Shown here piece by piece: positions 38,972-47,690 of a stretch of 64,000 nucleotides of DNA; the first letter of the stretch is position 1, and the number at the start of each line of letters is the position of its first letter. The position numbers and the translations under genes were made by a program. The notes under the pieces were generated by a model that was not told the origin of the DNA, ran no database searches, and worked only from the letters and a program-made list of their open reading frames with translations. Origin of the DNA: Corynebacterium matruchotii (GTDB taxonomy: Bacteria > Actinomycetota > Actinomycetes > Mycobacteriales > Mycobacteriaceae); contig NZ_CP050134.2 of the NCBI RefSeq assembly GCF_011612265.2, forward strand, positions 2,170,001 through 2,234,000, read 5' to 3'.

Positions 38972-39028
38972 CGAAGTGGGATAGTGACAATGGAAATGGC
39001 AGTTTCTGTTGTTGCTATCCCGCTTTGT
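38972..39028. repeat. Second long hairpin directly adjacent
   Basis: CGAAGTGGGATAG...GACAA...GGAAA pairs with TTTC...TTGT...CTATCCCGCTTTG with a few mismatches. It starts two bases after the preceding palindrome. Confidence 0.65.
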
Positions 39029-39293
39029 AGGTTTTCACGCGGTATGCGCGCTATATTGTAGTCAGCGCCATACCATCAGGCGGAACAACTCGCCGGAGCA
39101 AGCCAAAATTTCCGCACGGACGGTAAGAAGCGCCTCCGTGGTCAGTTTAAGCAATAAATTCGTGGTATGGCTAGCCTACGTGGCCGGAAAATTGAGGTTA
39201 TTTATTGTGCTGCTCCCGATTATTGCGCTGACCGTGATAATTACGGGTTACCTTATCCGCCCATTCAGGGGGACCCCCGCGCCACAAATTACC

Positions 39294-40679
39294 CTATTTT
39301 TTGTCTAGATGGGTGGCAACGCGTTGCGCTACTTCTCGAAAGTTTTTAGTAAAAGGATGATCTGCGCCCAGGATACGGACGGTCTCTTCGATCAAAAATT
39401 CGTATTCAACTTCAGCTTCGGAGACCCTACCTGCATGAAAGAGTGTCCAGGCATAGTGGTTCCACACGGAAAGCGTCTTTTCGGATTCTGGCCCATTCAC
39501 CTCCCGACTGTCGTCGAGCAGCGCCGCCCAAGCGGCCAGGGCTTCATCGTAGCGGTGCAGATCAACGAGGCAATGAGCGTATTCGGTGCGCGCATGGAGG
39601 GTGACAAAATGCTTATCACCATACACTTTCCGGCAGCCTTCAACCACCTTGGCGCACTCGGCAAAAGCATCGAAATAGCGTTCGACTGCACGAAGACAGA
39701 GCACATAGCGACCCCGAGCAATGTTGGTGTCTCGGCCGTATTCCCCTTGATTATTTTCATGGAATTGGGTAAGCGCTTCGTATTGGGCCAGGGCTTCCCA
39801 CCAGGCTCTGGCCTCGTAAAGGTAGAGGGCGTAGGTGTTCCAGGCTTCCAGGGTTTCGGGGCTGTCCTCGCCGGTCGCGCGTCGATAAGCATCGAGGAGG
39901 GACCGCAATTCGGGGAGTGCCTGTTTGAACTGCCCGGCCTCGGCAAGGGTGCTGGCGTATTGGGTCCAGACGTTGAGGGTGCGGGGATGCTCGGGGCCGT
40001 AAAGGTGACGGCGGCCCGCGAGGGCATAACCGAACTGTTCGGCGGCCTCGGCAAGGTGGCCGCAGTTACGAAGCAGGGTGGCATACATGCCCTGGAGATA
40101 CACGGTATCCCGATGGTCGGGGCCCAAAACGTTCAGGCAGGTAGGGAGCAGCTCTCGCCCCTCGGCCAAGGCCTGTTCATCCCGCTCTAGCTCGGAAAGG
40201 CAGGTCACATAATTCTTCCACGTGGTGATGGTAGCAGGATTGGTGGGCCCGAAAACATAGCGGCAATCGTTGAGCAGGGATTGCAGCAGGGGAAGCGCTT
40301 CTTCGTATTCACCCAATTCGAGAGCACATTCGACAAATTGTTGCCGGACAAATAGCGTGTCGGGGTGCAGCTCCCCATTGACATACCGAAAACCTTCCGC
40401 CACTATGGCGTACTCCTCATAAGCCTGATCCATGTCCTGTGCCTGGCGGAGAAAATAGGCATATTTGCTGCGCACGACGCTGGTTTCCAGGTGATATTTG
40501 CCCCGTGTTTGTTCATAAACGGCGACGAGGTTGCTGAGCTCCTCGATCGCCTCGTCTATGCAGTATGAGGCGATCAAACTTTCGATATAGGAATCCCACA
40601 CCGCAAGGGTCTGTGGGTGTTCTGGCCCTAAAGTTTGTTGGGAGTATTCTAATTGCTGCTTTAGGTTTTCGGTGCTCAT
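39294..40679 (-). CDS. Tetratricopeptide-repeat protein, paralogue 1 (secY-proximal)
   Basis: A 461-residue protein made almost entirely of about ten 42-residue TPR units of the kinesin-light-chain type, each with a loop of the form xGxxHPxT (LGPEHPQT, NGELHPDT, LGPDHRDT, YGPEHPRT, LGADHPFT and others). No signal peptide, membrane helix or enzymatic domain. The last unit (NHYAWTLFHAGRVSEAEVEYE) is strongly conserved with paralogues 2 and 5. The ATG at 40679 begins MSTENLKQQLEYSQ and lies 7 bases after TGTACAGT, with no ribosome-binding site. Such proteins mediate protein-protein contacts; the partner is unknown. Confidence 0.85.
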   Translation of the reverse strand: MSTENLKQQLEYSQQTLGPEHPQTLAVWDSYIESLIASYCIDEAIEELSNLVAVYEQTRGKYHLETSVVRSKYAYFLRQAQDMDQAYEEYAIVAEGFRYVNGELHPDTLFVRQQFVECALELGEYEEALPLLQSLLNDCRYVFGPTNPATITTWKNYVTCLSELERDEQALAEGRELLPTCLNVLGPDHRDTVYLQGMYATLLRNCGHLAEAAEQFGYALAGRRHLYGPEHPRTLNVWTQYASTLAEAGQFKQALPELRSLLDAYRRATGEDSPETLEAWNTYALYLYEARAWWEALAQYEALTQFHENNQGEYGRDTNIARGRYVLCLRAVERYFDAFAECAKVVEGCRKVYGDKHFVTLHARTEYAHCLVDLHRYDEALAAWAALLDDSREVNGPESEKTLSVWNHYAWTLFHAGRVSEAEVEYEFLIEETVRILGADHPFTKNFREVAQRVATHLDKK

Positions 40680-40694
40680 AGCCCTTACTGTACA
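40680..40694 (-). promoter_or_regulatory. TGTACAGT promoter element of TPR paralogue 1
   Basis: TGTACAGT on the minus strand (40693 down to 40687 and neighbouring base), followed by AAGGGCT and ATG. TACAGT fits a -10 hexamer placed for leaderless transcription. Shared by all five TPR genes. Confidence 0.7.
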
Positions 40695-40773
40695 ATGGAG
40701 AACGCAAACTAGCGTTGTTGGAAGTGAAAAAAACCTATTATGCCTGCTCAAACCTGGTTTACTTATCGACGCC

Positions 40774-42315
40774 TTACCCAAGCTGTGTAGCTATATCTGA
40801 TAATGTTTCGTGAATGCCTAAGATAATGGGATGCGTCGGCCCCAATTTTTGGACGGTAGCATCCAGGAGACACTCATATTCGAACTGGGCCTCGGAAATC
40901 ATACCCGCCTTATAAAGGCCCCATGCATAGTTATTCCAGGCCTTGAATGTTTCTTCATCATCATCACCATAAACCTGCCGGGCCTGTTCCACAATGGTGG
41001 AAAGTTCGGTGAGGGTTTCTTCAAAGCGACCAAGTTCTAGCAGGCAGCGGGAATATTCGCTGCGGGCAACGAGAAATTTCATGGGGTTCTGATGGGATTG
41101 CTGCTGATACGCGGCAATCACCCTATGGTATTCATCACAGGCGCCGACCAAGTGGCGAGTGGCATAAAGGGTTTGGGCGTAGGTCAATCGCACCGTTGTG
41201 GTTTCCTCATCCAAAGTCCCATAGAGTTGTTCGAATCGAGCGAGGATATCTGGCAATTCCCGGGCAGCCTCGGGGAATTGTTTAGTAGCGTAAAGGTAAT
41301 AGGCGTAGGCGTACCAGGTTTCTAACGTTTGGGGACTATCGAGACCATTTACCTTTTTCCGAACGGCAAGGAGCTTTTTCAGCTCCGAGATGCCCCGGTA
41401 AAAATCATGGTTGCGGAGCAGACACCCAATCCAATCATTCCATAGAATGAGTGTTTGATTGTGGTGGATTCCGAGGGATTTTTGGGCCGCCTGAAGCGCA
41501 CGACCAAACTCATCAATGGCCGCGTCGAGCCTCCCCACATCCATGAGGCAGGTCCCCACCGCACCCCAGGCGACAAAGGTACGCGGATGATACTCCCCCA
41601 GAGTCTTCCGGCGGCCGTCCAACACCGCCTGATACTCGATCAGGGCCTCGCCGGGCCGCCCCATGGCACGAAGTTGCCCCGCATACTTATAGCGAATCAA
41701 CAGGGTATCTGGGTGATTTTCGCCAGAGACCTGCACGCGAACCGCAAGAAGCTGTTCAGCCTCGGCCAGTGCCTGAGTGACACGACCCACCTCATCAAGG
41801 CAAATCATCACCTCGGTCCAAGTAAGGAGCGTGTCGGGATCATGGGGGCCAAGAATATGACGCTGCTGTTCAAGCACATCCATAAATTCCGGGAGCGCCT
41901 CGGAAAATCGGCCAAGCTTGGCAAGACAATCGGCAGCCTTATTCCGCAAATCCAAAACCGACACATTCGCTTTTCCGTATGCTTGTTCGAATCCATCTGC
42001 GCTTTTACGGAATAAGGTACGAGCCTCCTCATATTGGCCCATGGCCTGAAGAATTTCGGCGTTTTTTGTTCGGGCAGCACAGGTAGCCGGGTGATATTCG
42101 CCATAGTCATGGCGAAGTTCAGCAACCAAATCGGCGATGCTGGTGGCGGCTGCCGGCAACGCCGAGGGCTTAAGCTCGTTACGGTATTCCAATAACACCG
42201 CAACGTAATAGGTCAGGGCCGCGAGAGTTTCGGGATCATACGCACCATTAAGCCGCCAGATCTGGGTAAATCTCTGCTTCAGCTCCTGGGTGATATCTTC
42301 CGCATTTCGTCCCAT
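40774..42315 (-). CDS. Tetratricopeptide-repeat protein, paralogue 2
   Basis: A 513-residue cytoplasmic protein with about eleven 42-residue TPR units (loops NGAYDPET, YGEYHPAT, LGPHDPDT, SGENHPDT, LGEYHPRT, YGDDDEET, LGPTHPII). Tryptophan-containing helix-A positions (e.g. TWTEV, AWGAV, LWNDWIG, AWNNYAW) recur in the same register as in the other copies. The C-terminal unit NNYAWGLYKAGMISEAQFEYE matches paralogues 1 and 5. The ATG at 42315 is 6 bases after TGTACAGT. The gene ends 94 bases before paralogue 1. Confidence 0.85.
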   Translation of the reverse strand: MGRNAEDITQELKQRFTQIWRLNGAYDPETLAALTYYVAVLLEYRNELKPSALPAAATSIADLVAELRHDYGEYHPATCAARTKNAEILQAMGQYEEARTLFRKSADGFEQAYGKANVSVLDLRNKAADCLAKLGRFSEALPEFMDVLEQQRHILGPHDPDTLLTWTEVMICLDEVGRVTQALAEAEQLLAVRVQVSGENHPDTLLIRYKYAGQLRAMGRPGEALIEYQAVLDGRRKTLGEYHPRTFVAWGAVGTCLMDVGRLDAAIDEFGRALQAAQKSLGIHHNQTLILWNDWIGCLLRNHDFYRGISELKKLLAVRKKVNGLDSPQTLETWYAYAYYLYATKQFPEAARELPDILARFEQLYGTLDEETTTVRLTYAQTLYATRHLVGACDEYHRVIAAYQQQSHQNPMKFLVARSEYSRCLLELGRFEETLTELSTIVEQARQVYGDDDEETFKAWNNYAWGLYKAGMISEAQFEYECLLDATVQKLGPTHPIILGIHETLSDIATQLG

Positions 42316-42329
42316 AACCTCACTGTACA
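42316..42329 (-). promoter_or_regulatory. TGTACAGT promoter element of TPR paralogue 2
   Basis: GTGTACAGT-GAGGTT-ATG on the minus strand; the hexamer TACAGT is at 42327-42322. No Shine-Dalgarno is possible in the 6-base gap. Confidence 0.7.
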
Positions 42330-42789
42330 CACTCGCCCTATTGGCTCTTATTAGCTGACCCAATCATGGTTCTGTTTTTCAGTTACGCCCACCTGAAGAC
42401 AACCATTCCCCGCCAAACAATCCGCAATAAGAGCAGCTCAATACCATAAATAGGTTTCGAAAATATCCCTACTGTGATCTTGCTATCCTCACCCCCATTA
42501 TCACCAATTCTGCCAATCAACCCCACACGACGCCATTATTATCACCGTCACCACACTGCCAGCTGACTATAACCCCGCTAAAACTCTCGACATATAGGCA
42601 GAGCCTCTCCCAGCTGTGCGCATTCTCACTGTAGAGATTCCTCACTTCACTAGCAAAAGCATTTCATTGGTTGCTAAAATCAATCAATTCATGCAGCGGA
42701 TCCCGAATCGCCACCGTTTCGCCTCTGCTAGCAAAATCCCTCCCTACCAGGCCCAACCCCACCATGCGGGCGTCGACAAGCGATGGCGA
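42330..42789. other. Gap between TPR paralogues 2 and 3
   Basis: About 460 bases with no supported gene, terminator or repeat element. Slightly AT-richer than the flanking genes. Confidence 0.5.
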
Positions 42790-43704
42790 CTACTCGCCCT
42801 GGCGGCGCGAACGCCATTTATCCTGCATCAACGACCCAAAAGTCCGCAGCTTCTTGCTCACCTGATACCGGTCGTCCGCTTCTTCTAGCGTCCGCCGAGT
42901 CCGCGCCACATACGGGCCGCACACCCGCTGTGTCTCCGCGATCAGCTCGTCAACCCGCTCCCCCACGCTTCCACTCCCATGGCCCCCGCTCGTGCCGGCC
43001 GCTGCCTGCCGATGCGTGGACAGCTCCTTATACTGGCGTAGCGCCTCCTCGTACCGGCCCTGGTCTTCCAACAGCTGCACCCATTTCCCCCACGCCAATA
43101 GGGTCCGCTCGTCCGTGTCCCCCAACCCGGCGCGACAGTCCGCCACCACCGGCCCCAGAAGTTCCGTGGCGTCCGCGTCCCGCTGCAGGGCAAGCAGGCA
43201 TTCCACTACCGAATACCGGGCGTCCAACGTTGCCGGGTCCTGCTTTCCTAGCAGTTCTTCCCGACGCACCGCCACCGCGGTGTACTGTTCTAGCGCCGGC
43301 TCGTACAGTGTGGTTTCCGCAAAGCACCTGGCCCAGTCGGCGCGATTATTCACCGTCACGGGATCCTTGTCACCGAACACTTTTTCGCATGCTGCTACGA
43401 GTTTCCCGAGTTGGGGTCGGGCCTCCGCGTATTTCTTATCGGCCATGAGCGAGGTGGTGTAGTCTCGCCATGCTGCGAGGGTATCAGGATGTTCCGCCCC
43501 TAAGGATTGCCGCATGTGTTCCAGCCGGGATAGCGGCGTCGGTTCCTCCGCGGTGGTTTCGGCGTTCTCGGTTTTAGGGTCCTCGGTTTTGTGAGGCTTG
43601 GCTTTGGGGGGCTCACCTTTAGGGGTTTCAGCTTTGGGGGCCTCGTGCTCGTGGGGGTTTTCGCGGGAAGGTTCGTGCGGGGTTGTGTTCGGGGTCTCAT
43701 CCAT
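42790..43704 (-). CDS. Short tetratricopeptide-repeat protein, paralogue 3
   Basis: A 304-residue divergent member. Residues 3-55 are a Pro/Glu/Lys/His-rich low-complexity segment (HEPSRENPHEHEAPKAE, then repeated PKxEPPK units), followed by only about four TPR units (LGAEHPDT, FGDKDPVT, LGKQDPAT, LGDTDERT) and a basic C-terminal helix region without the conserved AWxL final unit. It therefore looks truncated or specialised relative to the roughly 500-residue paralogues, and its sequence is more GC-rich. Start ATG 43704 is 6 bases after TGTAGAGT, which overlaps the end of the upstream TPR gene. Confidence 0.82.
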   Translation of the reverse strand: MDETPNTTPHEPSRENPHEHEAPKAETPKGEPPKAKPHKTEDPKTENAETTAEEPTPLSRLEHMRQSLGAEHPDTLAAWRDYTTSLMADKKYAEARPQLGKLVAACEKVFGDKDPVTVNNRADWARCFAETTLYEPALEQYTAVAVRREELLGKQDPATLDARYSVVECLLALQRDADATELLGPVVADCRAGLGDTDERTLLAWGKWVQLLEDQGRYEEALRQYKELSTHRQAAAGTSGGHGSGSVGERVDELIAETQRVCGPYVARTRRTLEEADDRYQVSKKLRTFGSLMQDKWRSRRQGE

Positions 43705-43718
43705 GTTTTCACTCTACA
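43705..43718 (-). promoter_or_regulatory. TGTAGAGT promoter element of TPR paralogue 3
   Basis: TAGAGT at 43716-43711 followed by GAAAAC and ATG. It is encoded within the last codons and stop of paralogue 4 (GTA GAG TGA), so the promoter is kept despite the coding overlap. Confidence 0.6.
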
Positions 43719-45241
43719 GGGTTCTTGGGTTCTGCGATCTCGCCGGCAAACTGCGCCCCAAACTCTTGGACATGCCGGGTTGTTGAGTGATCTTCCCCGT
43801 AGATGCGGGTGCAGTCCTGCACCAATGCGTCGTATTCGGACCAGGCGTCGTCTACCCAGCCCAGGGCGAAGAGAGTGCGCATGTAGTCGTAGCGGAGTTC
43901 GATGGTCTCTAGGCTGTCGTCACCATTGATTTGTCGGGACACCGCTAGGAGCCCCTCGAATTCGGTCAGTGCCTCCTCGTATCGGTCGAGACACACCAGG
44001 GTGGTCGCGTATTGGGACCAAATGACGAAATGTCGCTTGTGGGTTTCTCCAAACACGTCTCGGGCGGCGCGGCGGGCTAGGTCGAATTCGGTGCTGGCCT
44101 TCTCATAGTTACCAGCGGCGAGGAGGCTGCGGGCGTAGATGGTGCGGAGCCGGATCACGTCGGGGTGGTTTTCGCCGCGGTCTTTGATAACAAGGTCGAT
44201 GAGGGCGCGGTAGAATTCGGCGGCGTCTTCGTGCCGGTTGGCGCCGTCGAGGATTTTGGCGTATCCCAGTATGGTGTGAAGGGTGTCGGGGTGGTTTTCG
44301 CCAAAGAGTTCGAGTCGGGTGGCGAGGAGGTCGTGGAATTCCATGAGGGATTCTTCGAGCTCGTTTTGGTTGGCGAGTCCGGCCGCGTAGCTGTTCCAGT
44401 ATCGGAGTGTTTTGGGGTGGTGGGGCCCGAAGACTTTCCGGGAGTCGTCGAGTAATGCGGCGGTGTGGGCGACTGCGGCGTCGGCGTGGTGGGCGTTGCT
44501 GAGGCAGATGGCGTATTGGTTGCGGATTTTAAAGGTGGAGGGGTCGGCGGGACCGAAAACCCGCACATAGGATTCGATTGTTTGTTCGTATTCTTCGATC
44601 GCTTCGTCGTAGCGTTGGAGTGCGTGGAGGGCGGCGGCGCGTTTGGCGTGCATGATGACGGTGCGTTCGTCGGTTTCGCCCCATACGGCGGTGAATCTAG
44701 GGAGGAGTTTTTCGCATTCCGCCAGGGCTTCTTTGTGTTTCCCGGTTTTGCCTAAGGATACCGTGTAGTGTGCCCAACTTGTCAGGGTGTCGGGGTGATC
44801 TTTGCCTTGCACGTGGCGGCGGGAGGTATACACTCGGGAAAATATTTGGGTGGCACCTTCAACATTGCCGAGCCGGTTGAGGCATTGTGCTACTTGTTCT
44901 TGTGCGTGGAGGGTTTCGAGGTGTTCCGGCCCGAGGTTGTGTGCCGCTACTTCCTGGAGGACCGCGAATTGTGTGCCGGCGTCCCGCACGTCACCCGCCT
45001 GATACAGGAAGTTGGCAAATTTGCGGCGGAGTGGGATGGTTTCGCTGCTTTTCTTCCCATAGCTTTGCTCCTGCACAGTCAGCAGCGCACTGAATTCCGC
45101 CGCCGCCGCATCCAGTTGGTTCTCCGCCACGAGCGCATCAATGTACTCGTTCCAGGCCCTATAGGTGTCCGGGTGGTGCATGCCCGACCGCTCTTGAAGC
45201 TCCACCAAATGGGTTTTCAGCTGGGTGCTTGTTGCAATCAT
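43709..45241 (-). CDS. Tetratricopeptide-repeat protein, paralogue 4
   Basis: A 510-residue protein with about eleven 42-residue TPR units and twelve xGxxHxxT-type loops (SGMHHPDT, LGPEHLET, QGKDHPDT, FGPHHPKT, FGENHPDT, RGENHPDV, YGEDHSTT). No other domain. The same alternation of W-x-x-Y and R-x-x-Y helix-A signatures is seen as in paralogues 1, 2 and 5. The final unit (YDYMRTLFALGWVDDAWSEYD) is recognisably related but diverged. ATG 45241 lies 6 bases after TGTACAGT. Ends 5 bases before the start of paralogue 3. Confidence 0.85.
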   Translation of the reverse strand: MIATSTQLKTHLVELQERSGMHHPDTYRAWNEYIDALVAENQLDAAAAEFSALLTVQEQSYGKKSSETIPLRRKFANFLYQAGDVRDAGTQFAVLQEVAAHNLGPEHLETLHAQEQVAQCLNRLGNVEGATQIFSRVYTSRRHVQGKDHPDTLTSWAHYTVSLGKTGKHKEALAECEKLLPRFTAVWGETDERTVIMHAKRAAALHALQRYDEAIEEYEQTIESYVRVFGPADPSTFKIRNQYAICLSNAHHADAAVAHTAALLDDSRKVFGPHHPKTLRYWNSYAAGLANQNELEESLMEFHDLLATRLELFGENHPDTLHTILGYAKILDGANRHEDAAEFYRALIDLVIKDRGENHPDVIRLRTIYARSLLAAGNYEKASTEFDLARRAARDVFGETHKRHFVIWSQYATTLVCLDRYEEALTEFEGLLAVSRQINGDDSLETIELRYDYMRTLFALGWVDDAWSEYDALVQDCTRIYGEDHSTTRHVQEFGAQFAGEIAEPKNPVE

Positions 45242-45255
45242 TCTTTAACTGTACA
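45242..45255 (-). promoter_or_regulatory. TGTACAGT promoter element of TPR paralogue 4
   Basis: TTGTACAGT-TAAAGA-ATG on the minus strand; the hexamer is at 45253-45248. No ribosome-binding site. Confidence 0.7.
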
Positions 45256-45285
45256 ACCCCGGTTGTCTAGTGTTGCTTTTCGACG

Positions 45286-46815
45286 CTACCCCTGGCAGAA
45301 ATACTCCGCCACTTTTTGGGATAGCTCCTGGTAGGCCACGGTCTGCGGGTCGTGCTCCCCCAGGATTCGCACACATTCGGGGATGAGAAACTCATATTCC
45401 AAATGGGCTTCGGCAATTTTTTCGCTTGCAAATAGTGCCCATGCGTAGTCGTTCCAGAGTTTGAGTGTTTCGGGGTGATCTTCGCCGCGCGCCTGGCGGG
45501 AATCGTGGAGTAGGTGTTCCCATTCGCAGAGGGCTTTTTCATAATCGCCTATGTCCATGAGGCAGTCGGTGCATCGTATGCGCAGGTAGAAGGTTCGATC
45601 ATCGTTTTCGCCATGGAGTCGGCGGGCGCCTTCCCTGGCACGCTGAAATTCCGTGTATGCGTCAAAGATTTGGTCGCTTCCGAGTAGGCAGTGGGCATAC
45701 CGGCTGCGAAGATCCACGGTGTCGGGGTGGAATTCGCCTTTTTGGTTCGTCGATATTTCCGTGAGTTGGGCGAGTTCGGCAGCGGCTTCGTGAAAACGGC
45801 CGGCATCGGCCAGCATGATGGCGTAATTGCGCCAGGTTTGGCGGGTTTCAACGTGGTCGGCACCTAGGAGACGCCGACGGGCGATGAGGAGGGTGTGGGC
45901 TTCTGACACTGCTTCGTTGGTGTAGCCGGCATTGGCGAGGCTGGCTATATAGTTATGCCACACGGTGAGGGTTTCTGGGTGTTCTGGCCCGAGAATTCGC
46001 CGGTAGTCGGCAAGAAGTCTGGTCATTTCAGCGTAGGCTTCGTTGCTGCGACCGAGTTCGCTGAGGCAGGCGGCGTGGTGGCCGCGGGTATTGAGCGTGT
46101 CTATGTGGTCCGGGCCTAAGTCGTCACGCCTGGCTATGAGGAGGCGGTGGATTTCTATCAATGCCAGGTTGGGTTGCCCGATCCCCCTTAGGATTGCGGC
46201 ATATTTACTACGCACATAGAGGGTGGAATTATGGTGGTTGCCTAAGAGTTTGGTGCAGAATGGGAGCAATAATTCGGCTTCGGCGAGCGCTTTGGGATAA
46301 TCGCGCTGTTTCTCTAAACAAACCAGGTAGTTTATCCAGGTTCCTAATATGCCTGGATGGTCATTTCCGTAGAGGCGTCGACGGGTGGTGAGGAGTTCGG
46401 AAAATATCTGACCGGCTTCTTCGTATTTTCCCAGGTATGTTATGCATTCGGCGGTTTTTCCGCGGAGATAGAGCCATTCCTCACTGGTGGGCCCGTAGTG
46501 GTGATATGTGAGTTGCGCCGCATGATGGAATTTGGTGTAAGCATCTTGATATTTGCCCCTTTGCATGAGGTAGTGGGCATATTTGCTGATGAGGCCGGCC
46601 ACAAATATGTGGTTGTCGCCAAGCATGCGTTCGCTGACCGATATGAGCAGGGCCAATTCGGTGAGTGCGTGTTCGGTGTCACCATCACGTATGAGCGCAT
46701 CGATGTAGGTCAGCCACACTTCCCTGGTGTCGACGTGCTCCTCCCCTAACCGGGCGCGAAGCTCATCAAAGGTTTTTTTGATACCAGTGGTACGGGAGTT
46801 ACGGATTTTAGTCAT
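45286..46815 (-). CDS. Tetratricopeptide-repeat protein, paralogue 5 (rplO-proximal)
   Basis: A 509-residue protein with about eleven 42-residue TPR units (loops LGEEHVDT, LGDNHIFV, YGNDHPGI, LGPDHIDT, LGPEHPET, LGADHVET, KGEFHPDT, RGEDHPET). The final unit NDYAWALFASEKIAEAHLEYE is close to those of paralogues 1 and 2. No signal peptide or catalytic domain. ATG 46815 lies 6 bases after TGTACAGT. It is the first of the five co-oriented genes; 44 bases separate it from paralogue 4. Confidence 0.85.
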   Translation of the reverse strand: MTKIRNSRTTGIKKTFDELRARLGEEHVDTREVWLTYIDALIRDGDTEHALTELALLISVSERMLGDNHIFVAGLISKYAHYLMQRGKYQDAYTKFHHAAQLTYHHYGPTSEEWLYLRGKTAECITYLGKYEEAGQIFSELLTTRRRLYGNDHPGILGTWINYLVCLEKQRDYPKALAEAELLLPFCTKLLGNHHNSTLYVRSKYAAILRGIGQPNLALIEIHRLLIARRDDLGPDHIDTLNTRGHHAACLSELGRSNEAYAEMTRLLADYRRILGPEHPETLTVWHNYIASLANAGYTNEAVSEAHTLLIARRRLLGADHVETRQTWRNYAIMLADAGRFHEAAAELAQLTEISTNQKGEFHPDTVDLRSRYAHCLLGSDQIFDAYTEFQRAREGARRLHGENDDRTFYLRIRCTDCLMDIGDYEKALCEWEHLLHDSRQARGEDHPETLKLWNDYAWALFASEKIAEAHLEYEFLIPECVRILGEHDPQTVAYQELSQKVAEYFCQG

Positions 46816-46829
46816 AGGCTTACTGTACA
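46816..46829 (-). promoter_or_regulatory. TGTACAGT promoter element of TPR paralogue 5
   Basis: CTGTACAGT-AAGCCT-ATG on the minus strand; the hexamer is at 46827-46822. Same geometry as the other four. Confidence 0.7.
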
Positions 46830-47284
46830 GAATCACTAGTTAACCTATTCTGAACCTTGCCGAGGTTTTGGTGGTTTATTATTTCACATGATGTAGTGGC
46901 GTAGATCATGTGATCTTTCTTTGTCTGATCTCGCCTTGGCGTAACCCTGTTTGAGTCGTTGTGCGACCCCGGCCCGACTTGCACCAACCGCCGGTGGCCT
47001 GCGTCTTCCTGCAGCAGACGGCGTTATAACCTCTCCATATCCGCATTAATGTCTGAGATGCTACCAATCCGAGTTTTGCCGTTGTTTCACCGCAGTCTCC
47101 CAACAATCACACTCATGATCGTGTCCCTATTCGTGTTCCATCTACACCCGCGCCGCCCCCGCCCACAATGGATCTGTGAGACTCGGGCATGCGGTGATTA
47201 TCCAGATGCGGGCCCGAACTTAGAATTGCCCAAATGAGCATTCAGGTTTCCTGGGACCAACCAGGATGGGTCGAGGTTGGCTAG

Positions 47285-47316
47285 CCCAGCTCAGCACTTG
47301 TTCTAAGCTGGGGTTC
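47285..47316. repeat. Two abutting repeat ends
   Basis: CCCAGCTCAGCAC (47285-47297) is directly followed by TTCTAAGCTGGGGTTC (47301-47316), i.e. a right end and a left end back to back. Confidence 0.6.
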
Positions 47317-47417
47317 GCAGGGGCAAGCTCACGCCGCTTTGCCCTTGGTGCTCGTTGCAGCGGACACTCACTCAGCCACAATCATTCCAACCACGTCCCA
47401 CGCCCATTGCTGCATAT

Positions 47418-47488
47418 GTGCTGAGCTGGAGTTCGGTCGCCCAGGCACGCTCAAGAACCCGGAAAATCCACGAACCCCAGCTCAGTAC
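47418..47488 (+). repeat. Inverted-repeat element
   Basis: GTGCTGAGCTGGAGTT at the start and CCCCAGCTCAGTAC at the end, 71 bp. Confidence 0.8.
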
Positions 47489-47619
47489 ATTCACTAAGCC
47501 TGATTTTCCGCTGTAGGATCCCCCAATATCGCACTCTTTCCTGACCAAATGCCTTGTCTACGCCACGGAAATCGAGTTTAGAAGACATGCAGCCACGGCA
47601 GGACAAGGGGTAGCACACG

Positions 47620-47690
47620 TTCTGAGCTGGAGTTCCGTATTTTACCGGCCCCTCAAGAGGGTACTGAATCGAGAAAGTCAAGCTCAACAG
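47620..47690 (+). repeat. Inverted-repeat element, diverged
   Basis: Starts TTCTGAGCTGGAGTTC. The right end CAAGCTCAACAG is degenerate. 71 bp. Confidence 0.6.

Larger units (their letters stand above)
38092..39293. other. Non-coding region upstream of secY with large hairpins
   Basis: No gene is supported. A 99-residue plus-strand frame at 39009-39308 contains one hydrophobic helix but no family match or convincing start, and it runs into the TPR gene. The 77-residue minus frame at 38284-38517 has no support either. Notable are two adjacent palindromic structures (38824-38969 and 38972-39028) and an AT-rich dyad GATGATGATAATCATC at 38741-38756. Confidence 0.6.

Noticed and set aside
39009..39308. 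99-residue plus-strand frame with one hydrophobic helix
   Set aside because: Begins inside the hairpin region, lacks a ribosome-binding site and ends inside the TPR gene. A short real membrane peptide cannot be excluded but is not supported.
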